64,000 bases of DNA from Aliivibrio sifiae (GTDB taxonomy: Bacteria; Pseudomonadota; Gammaproteobacteria; Enterobacterales; Vibrionaceae), in contig NZ_MSCO01000002.1 in assembly GCF_002954705.1 (NCBI RefSeq), forward strand, positions 817,082 through 881,081, written 5' to 3'. The first letter of the stretch is position 1, and each line of letters begins with the position of its first letter. The position numbers and the translations under genes were made by a program. Below are positions 17,772 through 27,165 of the stretch, piece by piece. The notes under the pieces are model-generated. The model was not told the DNA's origin. It saw only the letters and a list, made by a program, of their open reading frames with translations, and did no database searches.

Positions 17772-18644
17772 ATGCAACAAAGAGTATCTTTAAAATTAAA
17801 TCGTTTAGATTGGGTATTACTGGTTATTATTGCCAGTTTTATCTTTTTGTTATGCGTGAAAGAGAGCGGAAGTCTTACTTATCATTGGCAATGGTCTCGC
17901 GCTCTCAATCTGCTGTTCACTCATAAAGCAGACGGCTCATTACCTTATTTCTTCGATGGTATATTTTCAACATTACGCCTCACATTTTGGGGGATGCTCT
18001 TTGCTCTCGTCTTTGGAATTCTACTTGGCTTAGGTCGTCGTTCTCCTCTAGCTATTATTAGGGCTATCTCAAACAGTTACATTCAACTTATTCGAAATAT
18101 TCCACCATTAGTCTTTATTTTTATCTTCTACTTCTTCATTGCTAATCAGCTTGTTCCTCTCTTTGGTCTTGAGTCATTACTTCGAGAGCACAATGGTGAC
18201 ATTAATATCGTACAGTCTTTTCTATTTGGCTCTGCTAATTTATGGGAAAACTTAATTGCGGGAGTGCTCTGTATCGGTATGATTTCAGCAGCTTATATTG
18301 GTGAAGTAGTTCGTTCTGGTTTAGATGCGATTCCACAAGGGCAGCATGAGGCAGCAAGAAGCCTAGGATTATCAACTTGGGATCGCTACCGTTATATTAT
18401 TGCACCTCAGGTATTTAAAGTAATTATCCCTCCTTTAGCTGGACAATGTATATCGTTAGTTAAAGACTCTTCAATTATTTCATTGATATCAATACAGGAA
18501 CTCACCTTTGTGGGTACTGAAATTGCCAACTCAAGTGGAATGATATTTGAAATTTGGATAATTGTGGCACTCTGCTATTTTGTTCTTTGTTTTAGCTTAT
18601 CTCGTCTTTTTTCTTATTGGGAGAAAGACAAAACTGCATTGTAA
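17772..18644 (+). CDS. ABC transporter permease, polar amino acid (second subunit)
   Basis: Second inner-membrane permease of the importer. The frame is open further upstream (TTG at 17742), but the ATG at 17772, 5 bases after the binding-protein stop, is the sensible start (MQQRVSL; 290 aa). It shows the HisM-type pattern NSYIQLIRNIPPLVFIFIFY and the EAA loop EAARSLGLSTWDRYRYIIAP, with five or more membrane helices. It is longer than the other permease because of a larger periplasmic insertion (about residues 55-85 and 130-160). Last gene of the operon, closed by the terminator at 18656. Confidence 0.92.
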   Translation: MQQRVSLKLNRLDWVLLVIIASFIFLLCVKESGSLTYHWQWSRALNLLFTHKADGSLPYFFDGIFSTLRLTFWGMLFALVFGILLGLGRRSPLAIIRAISNSYIQLIRNIPPLVFIFIFYFFIANQLVPLFGLESLLREHNGDINIVQSFLFGSANLWENLIAGVLCIGMISAAYIGEVVRSGLDAIPQGQHEAARSLGLSTWDRYRYIIAPQVFKVIIPPLAGQCISLVKDSSIISLISIQELTFVGTEIANSSGMIFEIWIIVALCYFVLCFSLSRLFSYWEKDKTAL

Positions 18645-18655
18645 ACGCTAAAAAT

Positions 18656-18687
18656 AAGAAAGCTCAGAACAACTCCTGAGCTTTCTT
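18656..18687. terminator. Bidirectional terminator between ABC operon and chemoreceptor gene
   Basis: Twelve-bp perfect stem aagaaagctcag / ctgagctttctt with an 8-base loop between convergent units. Confidence 0.9.
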
Positions 18688-18725
18688 TATTAACTATCAA
18701 TTTTATTGATACTGAATAAGTTAAC

Positions 18726-20588
18726 TTACACTGTAAATTTATTCATGATTTTTTCTTGATTCCCTACCAACTCAACTTGCTCATTAATAGCGATACCCGC
18801 ATTCTGCGCAGCTTCATGTACCAATATCGACAAGTCTTTAATATTCACAGTCTTACCATTAATTTCTTCGGCAACTTGGCTTTGCTCTTCTGCTGCTGAA
18901 GCAATATGAATGTTCATATCATTAATTTGTTGGATAGTTTCTCTGATTTGCATTAATGCTTCTGCTGTTTGTTGTGCTTTATCTACTGTTGATTCAGCAC
19001 GCTGCTGACTACTTGACATTGATGCTGATACTCGTGATGCACCCGATTGCAATTGATCAATCATACTTGCAATTTCAGTCGTTGATTGCTGCGTTCGTTT
19101 AGCTAATGTCCTAACTTCATCTGCTACAACCGCAAAGCCTCGCCCCGCCTCACCAGCTCGTGCCGATTCAATGGCAGCATTCAAGGCTAATAAATTGGTT
19201 TGTTCTGCAATATCATTAATCACTCGTAAAATAGTGCCGATGCTGTCTGTCGCTTTCTCTAGTGACTCCACCTCTACAACTGCTTGGTTAATATTGTTAG
19301 ATAATTCAGTGATTTCATTCGAGGTTTGCTCAACAACGGTCATCCCATGCTCAGTGGCATCATCGGCTTTTTTAGCGTATTCCGCAGCATGTTGCACATT
19401 ACCTGCTACATCAACAGACGTAGCCGCCATTTCATTCATTGCTGTTGCCAACTGCTCTAATTCCATCATTTGCGTATTCATCGCACTTGCGGATTCTTGA
19501 GCACCAGATGAAATCAATTGAGTTCCCCCCATTAATTTATGACTGAGCTCTTTTGTTTCAGTAACTTGACTCTGTAGGTTTTCAACGAATTGATTAAAAC
19601 CACGGGCTAATGGTTCAAACTCTGGGTCAATCTTAGTATCTAAGCGTTGAGTTAAATCAGCTTCACCAGAAGCAACATTATTAATCGCTTCATTTAATAC
19701 TTGAACAGGACGAATTAAGCGAGAAAGTAAAGCCAACATAATACTAATAGCAATAACAACCGCGATTAAAGAATACAAAATAGATGTCGTGCGTAATTCA
19801 TTTATGTGCTCAAAGATCTTCGCTTGATCAACAACAACGCCGACTGACCACGTTTGGCCTTCTATTGGTGTAAAATCAACATTATATGTACTCCCTTCTA
19901 GCTCTAAAGACTGCATGCCTGAACGCAACTCTAGATTAGGTAAAAAGTCATTAAATGACTTACCATTATATTTGCTATTAGGGTGAGCAATTACGGTTCC
20001 ATCTTGATCTACAATAAATAAGTAACCAGCACCAAATAATTCAACTTGATTGACTAAATCAGCTAAGCGAGAAAGGCTTAAATCAAAAAATAAAGAGCCT
20101 TTAAACTGACCGTTTTCTTCAATAGTTGTAGCTATGGATATAAGAATATCTTTTGTTGCCGCATCTTCATAAGGAGCAGTAATGAGCGTTTTTCTTAACT
20201 GCTTTGAATCTATATACCAACTCCTCGCCCTTGGATCATAATCAGAAGGGTTCCAAGAAGGCTCATTACCTAAAAAGGTTCCATCTTCAAAACCCACCCC
20301 AGCAAGAAGAAAAGCGTTTTTTATTTGTGGTTGCTTTAATACTGTCGACATTGAATCTGGCGTTGGGTTCGCTTTAATCATCGCTGTAGCATATTCGGCA
20401 AGCATCTTCTTACCTGATAACTCTGAAGTCACGGTATTACGAACACCATCGACGATTTCTAAAATGCTCGACTCTACTTGACGTTCAACTTCTTTTTTCA
20501 TATTTAAATATTGAACGACGCTTAAAACTGATAGCGTACAAACCATTATTACAGAAAATGCTGCAATAATTTTATGGCGAAACTTCAT
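18726..20588 (-). CDS. Methyl-accepting chemotaxis protein with dCache sensor
   Basis: Membrane chemoreceptor. TM1 is at about residues 7-27. The periplasmic double-Cache sensor spans about 30-265. TM2 (269-290), HAMP (291-343) and a cytoplasmic signalling domain to residue 620 follow. The signalling tip reads [20 protein letters not shown] then [15 protein letters not shown]. The sensor contains YDPRARSWY (117-125) and APYED (138-142), which resembles the amino-acid-binding motif described for dCache_1 domains, so an amino-acid ligand is likely. It faces an amino-acid ABC operon across one terminator. No C-terminal CheR/CheB-binding pentapeptide is present. Confidence 0.92.
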   Translation of the reverse strand: MKFRHKIIAAFSVIMVCTLSVLSVVQYLNMKKEVERQVESSILEIVDGVRNTVTSELSGKKMLAEYATAMIKANPTPDSMSTVLKQPQIKNAFLLAGVGFEDGTFLGNEPSWNPSDYDPRARSWYIDSKQLRKTLITAPYEDAATKDILISIATTIEENGQFKGSLFFDLSLSRLADLVNQVELFGAGYLFIVDQDGTVIAHPNSKYNGKSFNDFLPNLELRSGMQSLELEGSTYNVDFTPIEGQTWSVGVVVDQAKIFEHINELRTTSILYSLIAVVIAISIMLALLSRLIRPVQVLNEAINNVASGEADLTQRLDTKIDPEFEPLARGFNQFVENLQSQVTETKELSHKLMGGTQLISSGAQESASAMNTQMMELEQLATAMNEMAATSVDVAGNVQHAAEYAKKADDATEHGMTVVEQTSNEITELSNNINQAVVEVESLEKATDSIGTILRVINDIAEQTNLLALNAAIESARAGEAGRGFAVVADEVRTLAKRTQQSTTEIASMIDQLQSGASRVSASMSSSQQRAESTVDKAQQTAEALMQIRETIQQINDMNIHIASAAEEQSQVAEEINGKTVNIKDLSILVHEAAQNAGIAINEQVELVGNQEKIMNKFTV

Positions 20589-20714
20589 AGATATTCCCTA
20601 TATTCAGTAATGAATTCTTACATTACTCCACACAATCTATGATTATTGATCACTAATAAAGCACAAATTAACACTTTTGCAACAGCTGTCTCATTTATAA
20701 TAAGCATAAAAAAA

Positions 20715-20738
20715 CAGCTAACCCTCTCGGGTCAGCTG
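20715..20738 (-). terminator. Terminator of the UPF0259 gene
   Basis: Ten-bp stem cagctaaccc / gggtcagctg with one mismatch and a 4-base loop, followed on the minus strand by seven Ts. Confidence 0.8.
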
Positions 20739-20781
20739 CTTCTATTGATATTTCAAACAGTTATGATATTAAGTAACTAGA

Positions 20782-21462
20782 TTAGTCAATTTGTTGAATT
20801 TCTTCTAATCTCTTAGTGTTCACAGTAAAGACTCTGAACATAAAGATTGTATTCATCATTGATAAAACAACCTCACATACAGAGAAAAAGAAAGACAATG
20901 CAGCAGATTTAAGGCCAATTAAGCTAAATGCATACTCAATTAACCACATTAACCCTGTTGTAAATCCAAAGATAATTACCAGCCCCTTAAAAAGAATCCA
21001 ATAATTGTCTTTCGTTTCATGCCAACCTAACTTTATTGCATCTAACGTTTTCTCTTTATAAAGAACACAGTAAATCTCAGTAAAAGAAAAACGAGCCATT
21101 AAATATAAGCCTGGCAGTACTAACGCAATAAAACCAGTTAATACCGCTGCACCTAAAATAATATTCATTAATACAAATGAAAACCAAGTACTTGCTGGAA
21201 TTTGATACAGCTGGCTAAATGGAACACGGCGTCCATCAAACGAATAAGCAATGTAATAAAGAATAGCACCCTTATAAAATGGGTAGATAGTTAAGATAAA
21301 CAGCATGTAAATTAAGAATTTACCTGAACCATCCTCTTCATTAAAGCTCAATGCAATTCCATTTGTAATTAAAGCAAATGGCAAAACAAGAATACAGAAA
21401 GCGATGAAATGCTTTTTGAAGTAATTAAAGCTATCCATCAATAAAACTGATAAGGCTGGCAT
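20782..21462 (-). CDS. UPF0259/YciC-like inner-membrane protein
   Basis: Integral membrane protein of about five to six helices (226 aa). Layout and wording recall the UPF0259 (YciC) family: an N-terminal amphipathic segment MPALSVLLMDSFNYFKKHF, a first helix, and a central GFIALVLPGLYLMARFSF motif followed by a soluble-looking loop EKTLDAIKLGWHETK. The family has no established function. It is a single gene with its own terminator, and its neighbours give no clue to its role. Family assignment is from memory. Confidence 0.65.
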   Translation of the reverse strand: MPALSVLLMDSFNYFKKHFIAFCILVLPFALITNGIALSFNEEDGSGKFLIYMLFILTIYPFYKGAILYYIAYSFDGRRVPFSQLYQIPASTWFSFVLMNIILGAAVLTGFIALVLPGLYLMARFSFTEIYCVLYKEKTLDAIKLGWHETKDNYWILFKGLVIIFGFTTGLMWLIEYAFSLIGLKSAALSFFFSVCEVVLSMMNTIFMFRVFTVNTKRLEEIQQID

Positions 21463-21564
21463 CTCTTTTTATCCCTAAATATATTTGTTTAAATTGTGAG
21501 TCTCTATTTTTATGAGAATAACAAATATCAAACCAACTAAGAAGCCGATTTTTATAAAGAAATA

Positions 21565-22470
21565 CTAACGTATAACATTATGGCTTTTAATCATTCGGAT
21601 CCCTTCACGACGAATACAGCTACTGATCGGGTTTTGATCCATACTTGCACGCCAAATGAAGGATAATGTTCGCTCCATATTGAGTTCAGGAACATTTAAA
21701 GCAACTAATTCACCGCGCTCTATGTATTTCACTACATCTAGGTAAGGTAAACAGCTTAAATACTGTCCATTTGCAACAAGAGTTCTTAATACTGGTACGT
21801 ATTCATATTCACGCCATACATCTAAATCAGGAATTTTATCGTGAATAGCACTATCAAAAATAGTTCGAGTTCCTGCGCCATGCTCTCGTAATACCCATTT
21901 AGCCTGTTCAAGCTGCGCCAAACTTACTTTTTCATGCTTAGCAAAAGGGTGATGAGCTGCTGCGACAATGATTAGATGATCTTTACAAAAAACTTCTTGA
22001 TGAATACGGCTATCATCACAACGTCCTTCAATAATCCCCAACTCATATTTGTAATCAAGCACACCATTGATGATACCAGAGGTATTTTTCACCCCTAAAG
22101 ATATTCTAATTTCTGGAAAGTCATTATCAATATTACTGATAAGGTTTGGAACTAGGTGTTCTGCTGCTGTCTGACTCGCGCCTAAAGATATCTCACCACT
22201 AATTAAATGCTGATCATAAAAGCCTAATTCAATCTGCTGTGCATCATGAATTAGCTTCTTTGCTTTAGGTCGAAGCCATACGCCCCAATGCGTTAGTGCC
22301 ATTCTCTTTCCGTGGCGTTCAAATAAAGAACGGCCCAGCATTTTTTCTAACTGTGACAATGACATACTCGTTGCCGACTGAGTCAAGGACAATAGCTCTG
22401 CCGCCTGACTCACACTCCCTGTTGTTGCAACTGCATCAAAAACTGCCAACTGTTTTAATGAATAACGCAT
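21565..22470 (-). CDS. LysR-family transcriptional regulator, divergent from focA-like gene
   Basis: Typical LTTR: winged helix-turn-helix at residues 1-60 (FDAVATTGSVSQAAELLSLT then SMSLSQLEKMLGRSLFERH), linker helix, and the two-lobed effector domain from about residue 90. The frame opens at 22476 (MVMRYS). The third codon, ATG at 22470, is better spaced from agagatgg and is preferred (301 aa). It is divergently transcribed from the FNT-CBS gene with 190 bases between, the usual arrangement for an LTTR controlling its neighbour. Its ligand may be formate, nitrite or a related small anion; this is inference from context. Confidence 0.88.
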   Translation of the reverse strand: MRYSLKQLAVFDAVATTGSVSQAAELLSLTQSATSMSLSQLEKMLGRSLFERHGKRMALTHWGVWLRPKAKKLIHDAQQIELGFYDQHLISGEISLGASQTAAEHLVPNLISNIDNDFPEIRISLGVKNTSGIINGVLDYKYELGIIEGRCDDSRIHQEVFCKDHLIIVAAAHHPFAKHEKVSLAQLEQAKWVLREHGAGTRTIFDSAIHDKIPDLDVWREYEYVPVLRTLVANGQYLSCLPYLDVVKYIERGELVALNVPELNMERTLSFIWRASMDQNPISSCIRREGIRMIKSHNVIR

Positions 22471-22662
22471 AACCATCTCTTTTATAAGAACTTATTTTGA
22501 AAGAATAATACCACTTTAGAGCCATCAGTAAAACTGATATAGAACTTAAAAACAATCAATTTTACCTCGACGTCATTTACTCATAATCTAAATGGGCTCA
22601 AGCAAGACAGGTAATTATCTTTTGCTTGGGCTTATTAATAACCAATGACTTAAGGAGGACAA

Positions 22663-24126
22663 ATGAGCGCTAATCTCAGTCCAAATACTAGTGGACAATT
22701 TAATCCCAGTGAAATGATGGACCAAGCGGCTTACTACGCTCTTGCTAAATCAAAGAAGCCGACCAGCATGGTCATAGGCTTAGCCATAATGGCAGGTGTA
22801 TTTATCGGGATCGCCTTCATTTTCTATATAACAGTAACGACTGGGAATGCACAAACTGGCTGGGGGATTAGCCGTTTTGCTGGAGGTTTAGCGTTTAGCT
22901 TAGGATTAATTCTTGTTGTTATCGGCGGTGGTGAGTTATTTACCAGCTCCGTACTGTCAGCGATTGCCGTTGCAAATAAACAAATCAGCTTTGGAAAGAT
23001 GTTAGGTATATGGGGCAAGGTTTACATTGGTAACTTTATTGGTGCCACCCTACTACTTGCACTTGTTGTTTCTGCTGGGATGTACCAAAACGATGGTGGT
23101 CAATGGGGATTAAACGCACTAAATATCGCTCAACATAAATTACATCATCAACCATTAGAAGCATTTGCTTTAGGTATTTTATGTAACTTGTTGGTGTGTT
23201 TAGCGGTTTGGCTAACTTTCTGTTCAACGAATATGTTAACAAAAGCAATCATGGTTATTCTTCCTGTTGCTATGTTTGTTAGCAGTGGCTTTGAGCACTG
23301 TGTTGCAAATATGTTCATGGTTCCACTAGGTATTGCAATTCAACAATTAGCTCCGCCAGAGTTTTGGCTTGCTGTTGGCGCATCACCTGAACAATACGCA
23401 GATTTAAACATTATTAACTTTATTACTGCCAACCTGATTCCTGTGACATTAGGAAACATCGTCGGCGGAGCTGGATTAGTTGGTTTAGGTTACTGGGCTA
23501 TTTTTTCTCGCCCACAATTAAACGCAGTACCAGCATCACAAATCACACCACTTTTCACTGATTCAGACACTAAGGAAATAACTGAAATGAACGCGAATAA
23601 AATAGTAAATCAATTTATGGATATTAACGCTTACGTACTTCACCCTGAAATGCCTGTTGAAATTGCATTAGATAACTTATTAGACCGTCACCTTTCTGGT
23701 GCAATTGTTATCAATAGTCACAATGAAGTGGTTGGTTTTTTCTCTGAACACGATGTATTAGTTGAATTATGGTGTGAAGATTACCTACCAGAGAAAGGTC
23801 GTACTGTTGCTGATTTAATGAAAACGGATATCACAAGTATTTCATCAAAAGATACTCTACTTCAACTAGCTGAATTCTACGCTATTGATAAACCAAAACT
23901 ATACCCTACAACAGACATGGGAATTGCAACAAGCTACAGCACATTATCAATAAATGATCGTGCTCGTGATATGCGTATTGCTAAGCCTCGTATCTTGCCT
24001 GTTATTGATGATAACAAGTTTGTTGGTGTCGTTACTCGTGAAGACGTTGTTACTCAACTACGTGCGATTTACGGTGAGCGTATGCAAGCGGTAAAAACTG
24101 AAGAAACTGATGCTATCGTTGCATAA
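22663..24126 (+). CDS. Formate/nitrite (FNT) channel fused to C-terminal CBS pair
   Basis: N-terminal ~285 residues are an FNT-family pentameric channel with six helices (FocA/NirC type): GWGISRFAGGLAFSLGLILV, GGGELFTSS, NFIGATLL, CNLLVCLAVW, SSGFEHCVANMF, VTLGNIVGG. These include the central-channel His (FEHCVANM) of FNT proteins. After a linker, residues about 308-475 form a CBS-domain pair (first: VNQFMDINAYVLHPEMPVEI; second ends NKFVGVVTREDVVTQL). CBS pairs bind adenine nucleotides, so transport may be gated by energy state. Ordinary FocA is about 285 aa and ends before the CBS part. Very strong ribosome site (aaggagg). Confidence 0.9.
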   Translation: MSANLSPNTSGQFNPSEMMDQAAYYALAKSKKPTSMVIGLAIMAGVFIGIAFIFYITVTTGNAQTGWGISRFAGGLAFSLGLILVVIGGGELFTSSVLSAIAVANKQISFGKMLGIWGKVYIGNFIGATLLLALVVSAGMYQNDGGQWGLNALNIAQHKLHHQPLEAFALGILCNLLVCLAVWLTFCSTNMLTKAIMVILPVAMFVSSGFEHCVANMFMVPLGIAIQQLAPPEFWLAVGASPEQYADLNIINFITANLIPVTLGNIVGGAGLVGLGYWAIFSRPQLNAVPASQITPLFTDSDTKEITEMNANKIVNQFMDINAYVLHPEMPVEIALDNLLDRHLSGAIVINSHNEVVGFFSEHDVLVELWCEDYLPEKGRTVADLMKTDITSISSKDTLLQLAEFYAIDKPKLYPTTDMGIATSYSTLSINDRARDMRIAKPRILPVIDDNKFVGVVTREDVVTQLRAIYGERMQAVKTEETDAIVA

Positions 24127-24162
24127 CCTTAAAATAAAAATATAACAACACAGTTGGTAAAC

Positions 24163-24189
24163 AAGGGGCTTCTAAAATAGAAGCCCCTT
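24163..24189. terminator. Bidirectional terminator between FNT-CBS gene and speG
   Basis: Eleven-bp stem aaggggcttct / agaagcccctt with a short A-rich loop, between convergent genes. Confidence 0.88.
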
Positions 24190-24214
24190 TATGTATCTAA
24201 AATTTACATCGTTA

Positions 24215-24739
24215 TTATTTTCGGTTTTCTAAATACTGATCTTGAAGAATATACATACGTTTAATATCGCAATATTCTCCATTAACAAAAATCTCTTGAA
24301 TTAAATGTCCTTCTTCCGAAAATCCACATTTTTCATAAAGATGAATCGCTTTATCATTATTCACTGCAACATGCAGGTAAACCTTATGTAAATTCAATAT
24401 CGTAAATGCATAATTTAATGCACGATGAATTAAACCTCGAGCATAGCCATTGCCTTGAAAATCAGGAGCAATAATGATTTGAAATTCTGCACTGCGGTGA
24501 ATGCTATTAATTTCAACCAGTTCAACCAAACCAATAGATTGTTGATCATTATTTTCTGCAATAAAACGGCGCTCTGTACTGTCGTGAATGTGCTTACGAA
24601 ATAAGTCTTCAAGCTCATAGTAAGACTCGTAAGGTTCTTCAAACCAATATGACATGATCGATCGGTTGTTATTCAACTGATGGATAAAACGTAAGTCGGT
24701 TTGTTCAAGTGCGCGTAGTCGAATTTCATTGTTCATCAT
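24215..24739 (-). CDS. speG: Spermidine N1-acetyltransferase
   Basis: GNAT enzyme that acetylates spermidine/spermine using acetyl-CoA, limiting polyamine toxicity. The 174-aa sequence follows SpeG closely: [64 protein letters not shown] and the acetyl-CoA loop [10 protein letters not shown]. SpeG proteins form dodecamers with an allosteric polyamine site between subunits. Single gene between two terminators. In V. cholerae speG is on chromosome II. Confidence 0.93.
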   Translation of the reverse strand: MMNNEIRLRALEQTDLRFIHQLNNNRSIMSYWFEEPYESYYELEDLFRKHIHDSTERRFIAENNDQQSIGLVELVEINSIHRSAEFQIIIAPDFQGNGYARGLIHRALNYAFTILNLHKVYLHVAVNNDKAIHLYEKCGFSEEGHLIQEIFVNGEYCDIKRMYILQDQYLENRK

Positions 24740-24872
24740 AGTTATCCATTAACTAATAAAATAATAGTCATCACAAACGATATTATCCATATTGTGATTT
24801 GCAGAAAATACCACTATTCGATAAAAACAGAAATAAATAAATGCACATAAGGCACAAATAACAAACATAAAA

Positions 24873-24897
24873 AAACCGAGCTACTTGAGCTCGGTTT
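24873..24897. terminator. Terminator between deaD and speG
   Basis: Ten-bp perfect stem aaaccgagct / agctcggttt with a 5-base loop and flanking A and T runs. It ends deaD, and its loose A run also allows the reverse direction. Confidence 0.88.
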
Positions 24898-24914
24898 ATT
24901 TTAATCTTTAATGA

Positions 24915-26837
24915 TTAGTCTTCGTTACGAGGTGTGCGTGGAGCACGGCTTGCGCCTGGAGCACGTTCGCCACGGTGACTGCCACGGTGATCGCCACCTT
25001 TGTTGCGGTCAAAACGACGTTCGCCACCACGGTTACCTTCACGATTTCCGCCTTCACGATTACCACGGTAACCACCACGGCTGTTACCGCCACGGTTCTC
25101 ATCACGACCAGCACCACCGCCAGAACGAGGACGACGATCAATTGTTAGGTCAACGCCTTCAACAACAACCGCTTTCACTTCGTTTTGACGAATACGTAGT
25201 TGCTTAAGTTTGCTTGCAACGTCTGCAGACATTTTCTTAGGTAACTGTACGTATGTGTGACCCGGTGCAAGTTTGATTGCGCCGATAGCACCTTTAGTGA
25301 AACCAAGTTCGTTAGCTAAAGCACCTACGATGTCTTTAACTTGAACGCCTTGCTCACGACCTACTTCTAGTTGGTACGTATCGAAATCGTCATTGTTGTA
25401 TTGACGACGTTCGCCACGCTCTGGACGGTCTCCACGATCACGACGGTCACCACGCTCTGGACGGTCACCACGCTCTGGACGACGTTTAGCACGTTCCATT
25501 GCAGCAATCATTGGATCTGGACCTTTGTAGAATAAAGGACGCTTACCTTGTTGACGCTTAAGAAGCATTGCTGCGATTGTCGCGGCATCAACTTCTAGAG
25601 TCTCTTGAAGCTTAGTAATTAAGTCAGAGAATGCTTCTAGTGCAACAAATTCTTTGTCTGCTGCTAATTCAGCACCAAGAACCGCTAGACGAGCTTCTGC
25701 AACTTGATCGCGATGTGGAAGTTCAATCTCTTCCATTGTAGATTTAGTTACACGCTCAATCGTACGTAGCATACGGATTTGGTTTGTGCGAACTAAAAGA
25801 ATCGCTTTACCTTTACGTCCAGCACGACCTGTACGACCGATACGGTGGATGTAAGACTCAACATCGAATGGGATGTCGTAGTTAAATACGTGTGTAATAC
25901 GAGGCACATCAAGACCACGAGCAACAACGTCAGTTGCAACTAGGATATCGATAACGCCACGTTTGATATGATCAACAGTACGCTCACGTAGAGACTGAGG
26001 AATATCACCGTGAAGTGCAGCAGCTTTAAAGCCACGAGCAGATAACCAATCAGCTAGACGCTCTGTATCTTGACGAGTACGTACGAATACGATTGACGCA
26101 TCTGTTTCTTCAGTTTCAAGAAGACGAGACATTGCTTCGTCTTTCTCTACGCCTTTAACGATCCAGAAGTTCTGTGCTACTTTGTCAACGGTGTGGTTAG
26201 AGCCAGCAACATCAACACGAGCAGGATCACGTAGGTAACGGTCAACAATAGTCTTAACCATTGGAGGCATAGTTGCAGAGAACAGGATACGTTGAGCTGT
26301 TTCTGGTGCCTTTTCTAGGATCCAAGTAACATCATCAACAAAACCCATTTTTAGCATTTCATCGGCTTCATCTAGGATGAACGTATGAACCTCGCCTAGG
26401 TTTAGACGGTCACGGTTAAGTAAATCTTTAACACGGCCAGGAGTACCAACGATGATATGAGCACCACGGCTTAGAGCACGCATTTGATCAACGATAGATG
26501 CGCCACCGTAGATCTCTAAAACTTTAAGACCCTTGATGTTACGACCAAGGTTTTTAACTTCAGCAGCAACCTGGATAGCAAGTTCACGCGTTGGAGCCAT
26601 GATAATTGCTTGTGGGTTATGTTGCTTAAGGTTGATTTTATTTAACAGTGGTAAAGAGAAAGCAGCTGTTTTACCAGTACCTGTTTGAGCTTTACCAAGT
26701 GCATCACGACCAGCTAACAAAAGAGGGATAGACTCAGCTTGAATTGGCGTAGGTGCGATAAAGCCCATTTCATCAAGTGCAGATAAGATAGTTTCGTCTA
26801 AAGCCAGTTGGCGGAATTCAGTAATAGTTTCTGACAT
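24915..26837 (-). CDS. deaD: DEAD-box RNA helicase DeaD (CsdA)
   Basis: ATP-dependent RNA helicase used in ribosome assembly and mRNA turnover in the cold. Motifs in order: Q motif (GFIAPTPIQ), motif I AQTGTGKTAA, Ia PTRELAIQ, II DEAD, III SAT, V TDVVARGLD, VI HRIGRTGRAGR. The C-terminal part holds the DbpA-type RNA-binding domain (about 485-560; EQGVQVKDIVGALANELG) and an Arg/Gly-rich tail (to 640). An acidic-basic repeat GDRPERGDR is near residue 460. Length and order match DeaD, not SrmB or RhlE. The leader carries a possible attenuator, described separately. It diverges from rnb, another RNA-decay gene. Confidence 0.95.
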   Translation of the reverse strand: MSETITEFRQLALDETILSALDEMGFIAPTPIQAESIPLLLAGRDALGKAQTGTGKTAAFSLPLLNKINLKQHNPQAIIMAPTRELAIQVAAEVKNLGRNIKGLKVLEIYGGASIVDQMRALSRGAHIIVGTPGRVKDLLNRDRLNLGEVHTFILDEADEMLKMGFVDDVTWILEKAPETAQRILFSATMPPMVKTIVDRYLRDPARVDVAGSNHTVDKVAQNFWIVKGVEKDEAMSRLLETEETDASIVFVRTRQDTERLADWLSARGFKAAALHGDIPQSLRERTVDHIKRGVIDILVATDVVARGLDVPRITHVFNYDIPFDVESYIHRIGRTGRAGRKGKAILLVRTNQIRMLRTIERVTKSTMEEIELPHRDQVAEARLAVLGAELAADKEFVALEAFSDLITKLQETLEVDAATIAAMLLKRQQGKRPLFYKGPDPMIAAMERAKRRPERGDRPERGDRRDRGDRPERGERRQYNNDDFDTYQLEVGREQGVQVKDIVGALANELGFTKGAIGAIKLAPGHTYVQLPKKMSADVASKLKQLRIRQNEVKAVVVEGVDLTIDRRPRSGGGAGRDENRGGNSRGGYRGNREGGNREGNRGGERRFDRNKGGDHRGSHRGERAPGASRAPRTPRNED

Positions 26838-27165
26838 TGGGATCCCAATAATTAAACATATAAAAAAGGTCCCATTTGCTCAGCAAGTTCCATACACACA
26901 CACAAGCACTCGGGACAGGACGGTTCATCATTTCAATAACTAACTATAGAAGATGATTAACTCAGGGCGCGGATAATGCCCTAATACGGCAAGAATTACC
27001 AGAAAAAATTGAGCAACTTCACAAATTTAGCTCTATTTTCTTAGTTTCGATAGTTTTTTGTACATTACGCATGCTTTTTTACATATTTCATCGGTCTTTT
27101 CTAGCAATCAATTAAGGGCGATAGTAAAGTTAGCTCGTTATTTCCTATTTATAGTATGAAGGCTC
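26838..27165. promoter_or_regulatory. deaD leader and deaD-rnb divergent promoter region
   Basis: No ORF. On the minus strand, about 25-80 bases before the deaD start, the arms GTCCC...TGCT and AGCA...GGGAC can pair around a ~24-base loop and are followed by CTTTTTT, the form of an intrinsic terminator (26862-26916). An alternative hairpin, TTGCTGAGCAA (26876-26886), would compete with it. A 14-bp palindrome attgggatcccaat (26836-26849) overlaps the deaD ribosome site and start. All this suggests leader-level control of deaD; it is not proven. Confidence 0.45.

Noticed and set aside
24908..25207. Two short opposite-strand frames over the deaD tail
   Set aside because: They are shadows of the Arg/Gly-rich deaD C-terminus; low-complexity codons create long open frames on other strands. 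No ribosome sites.
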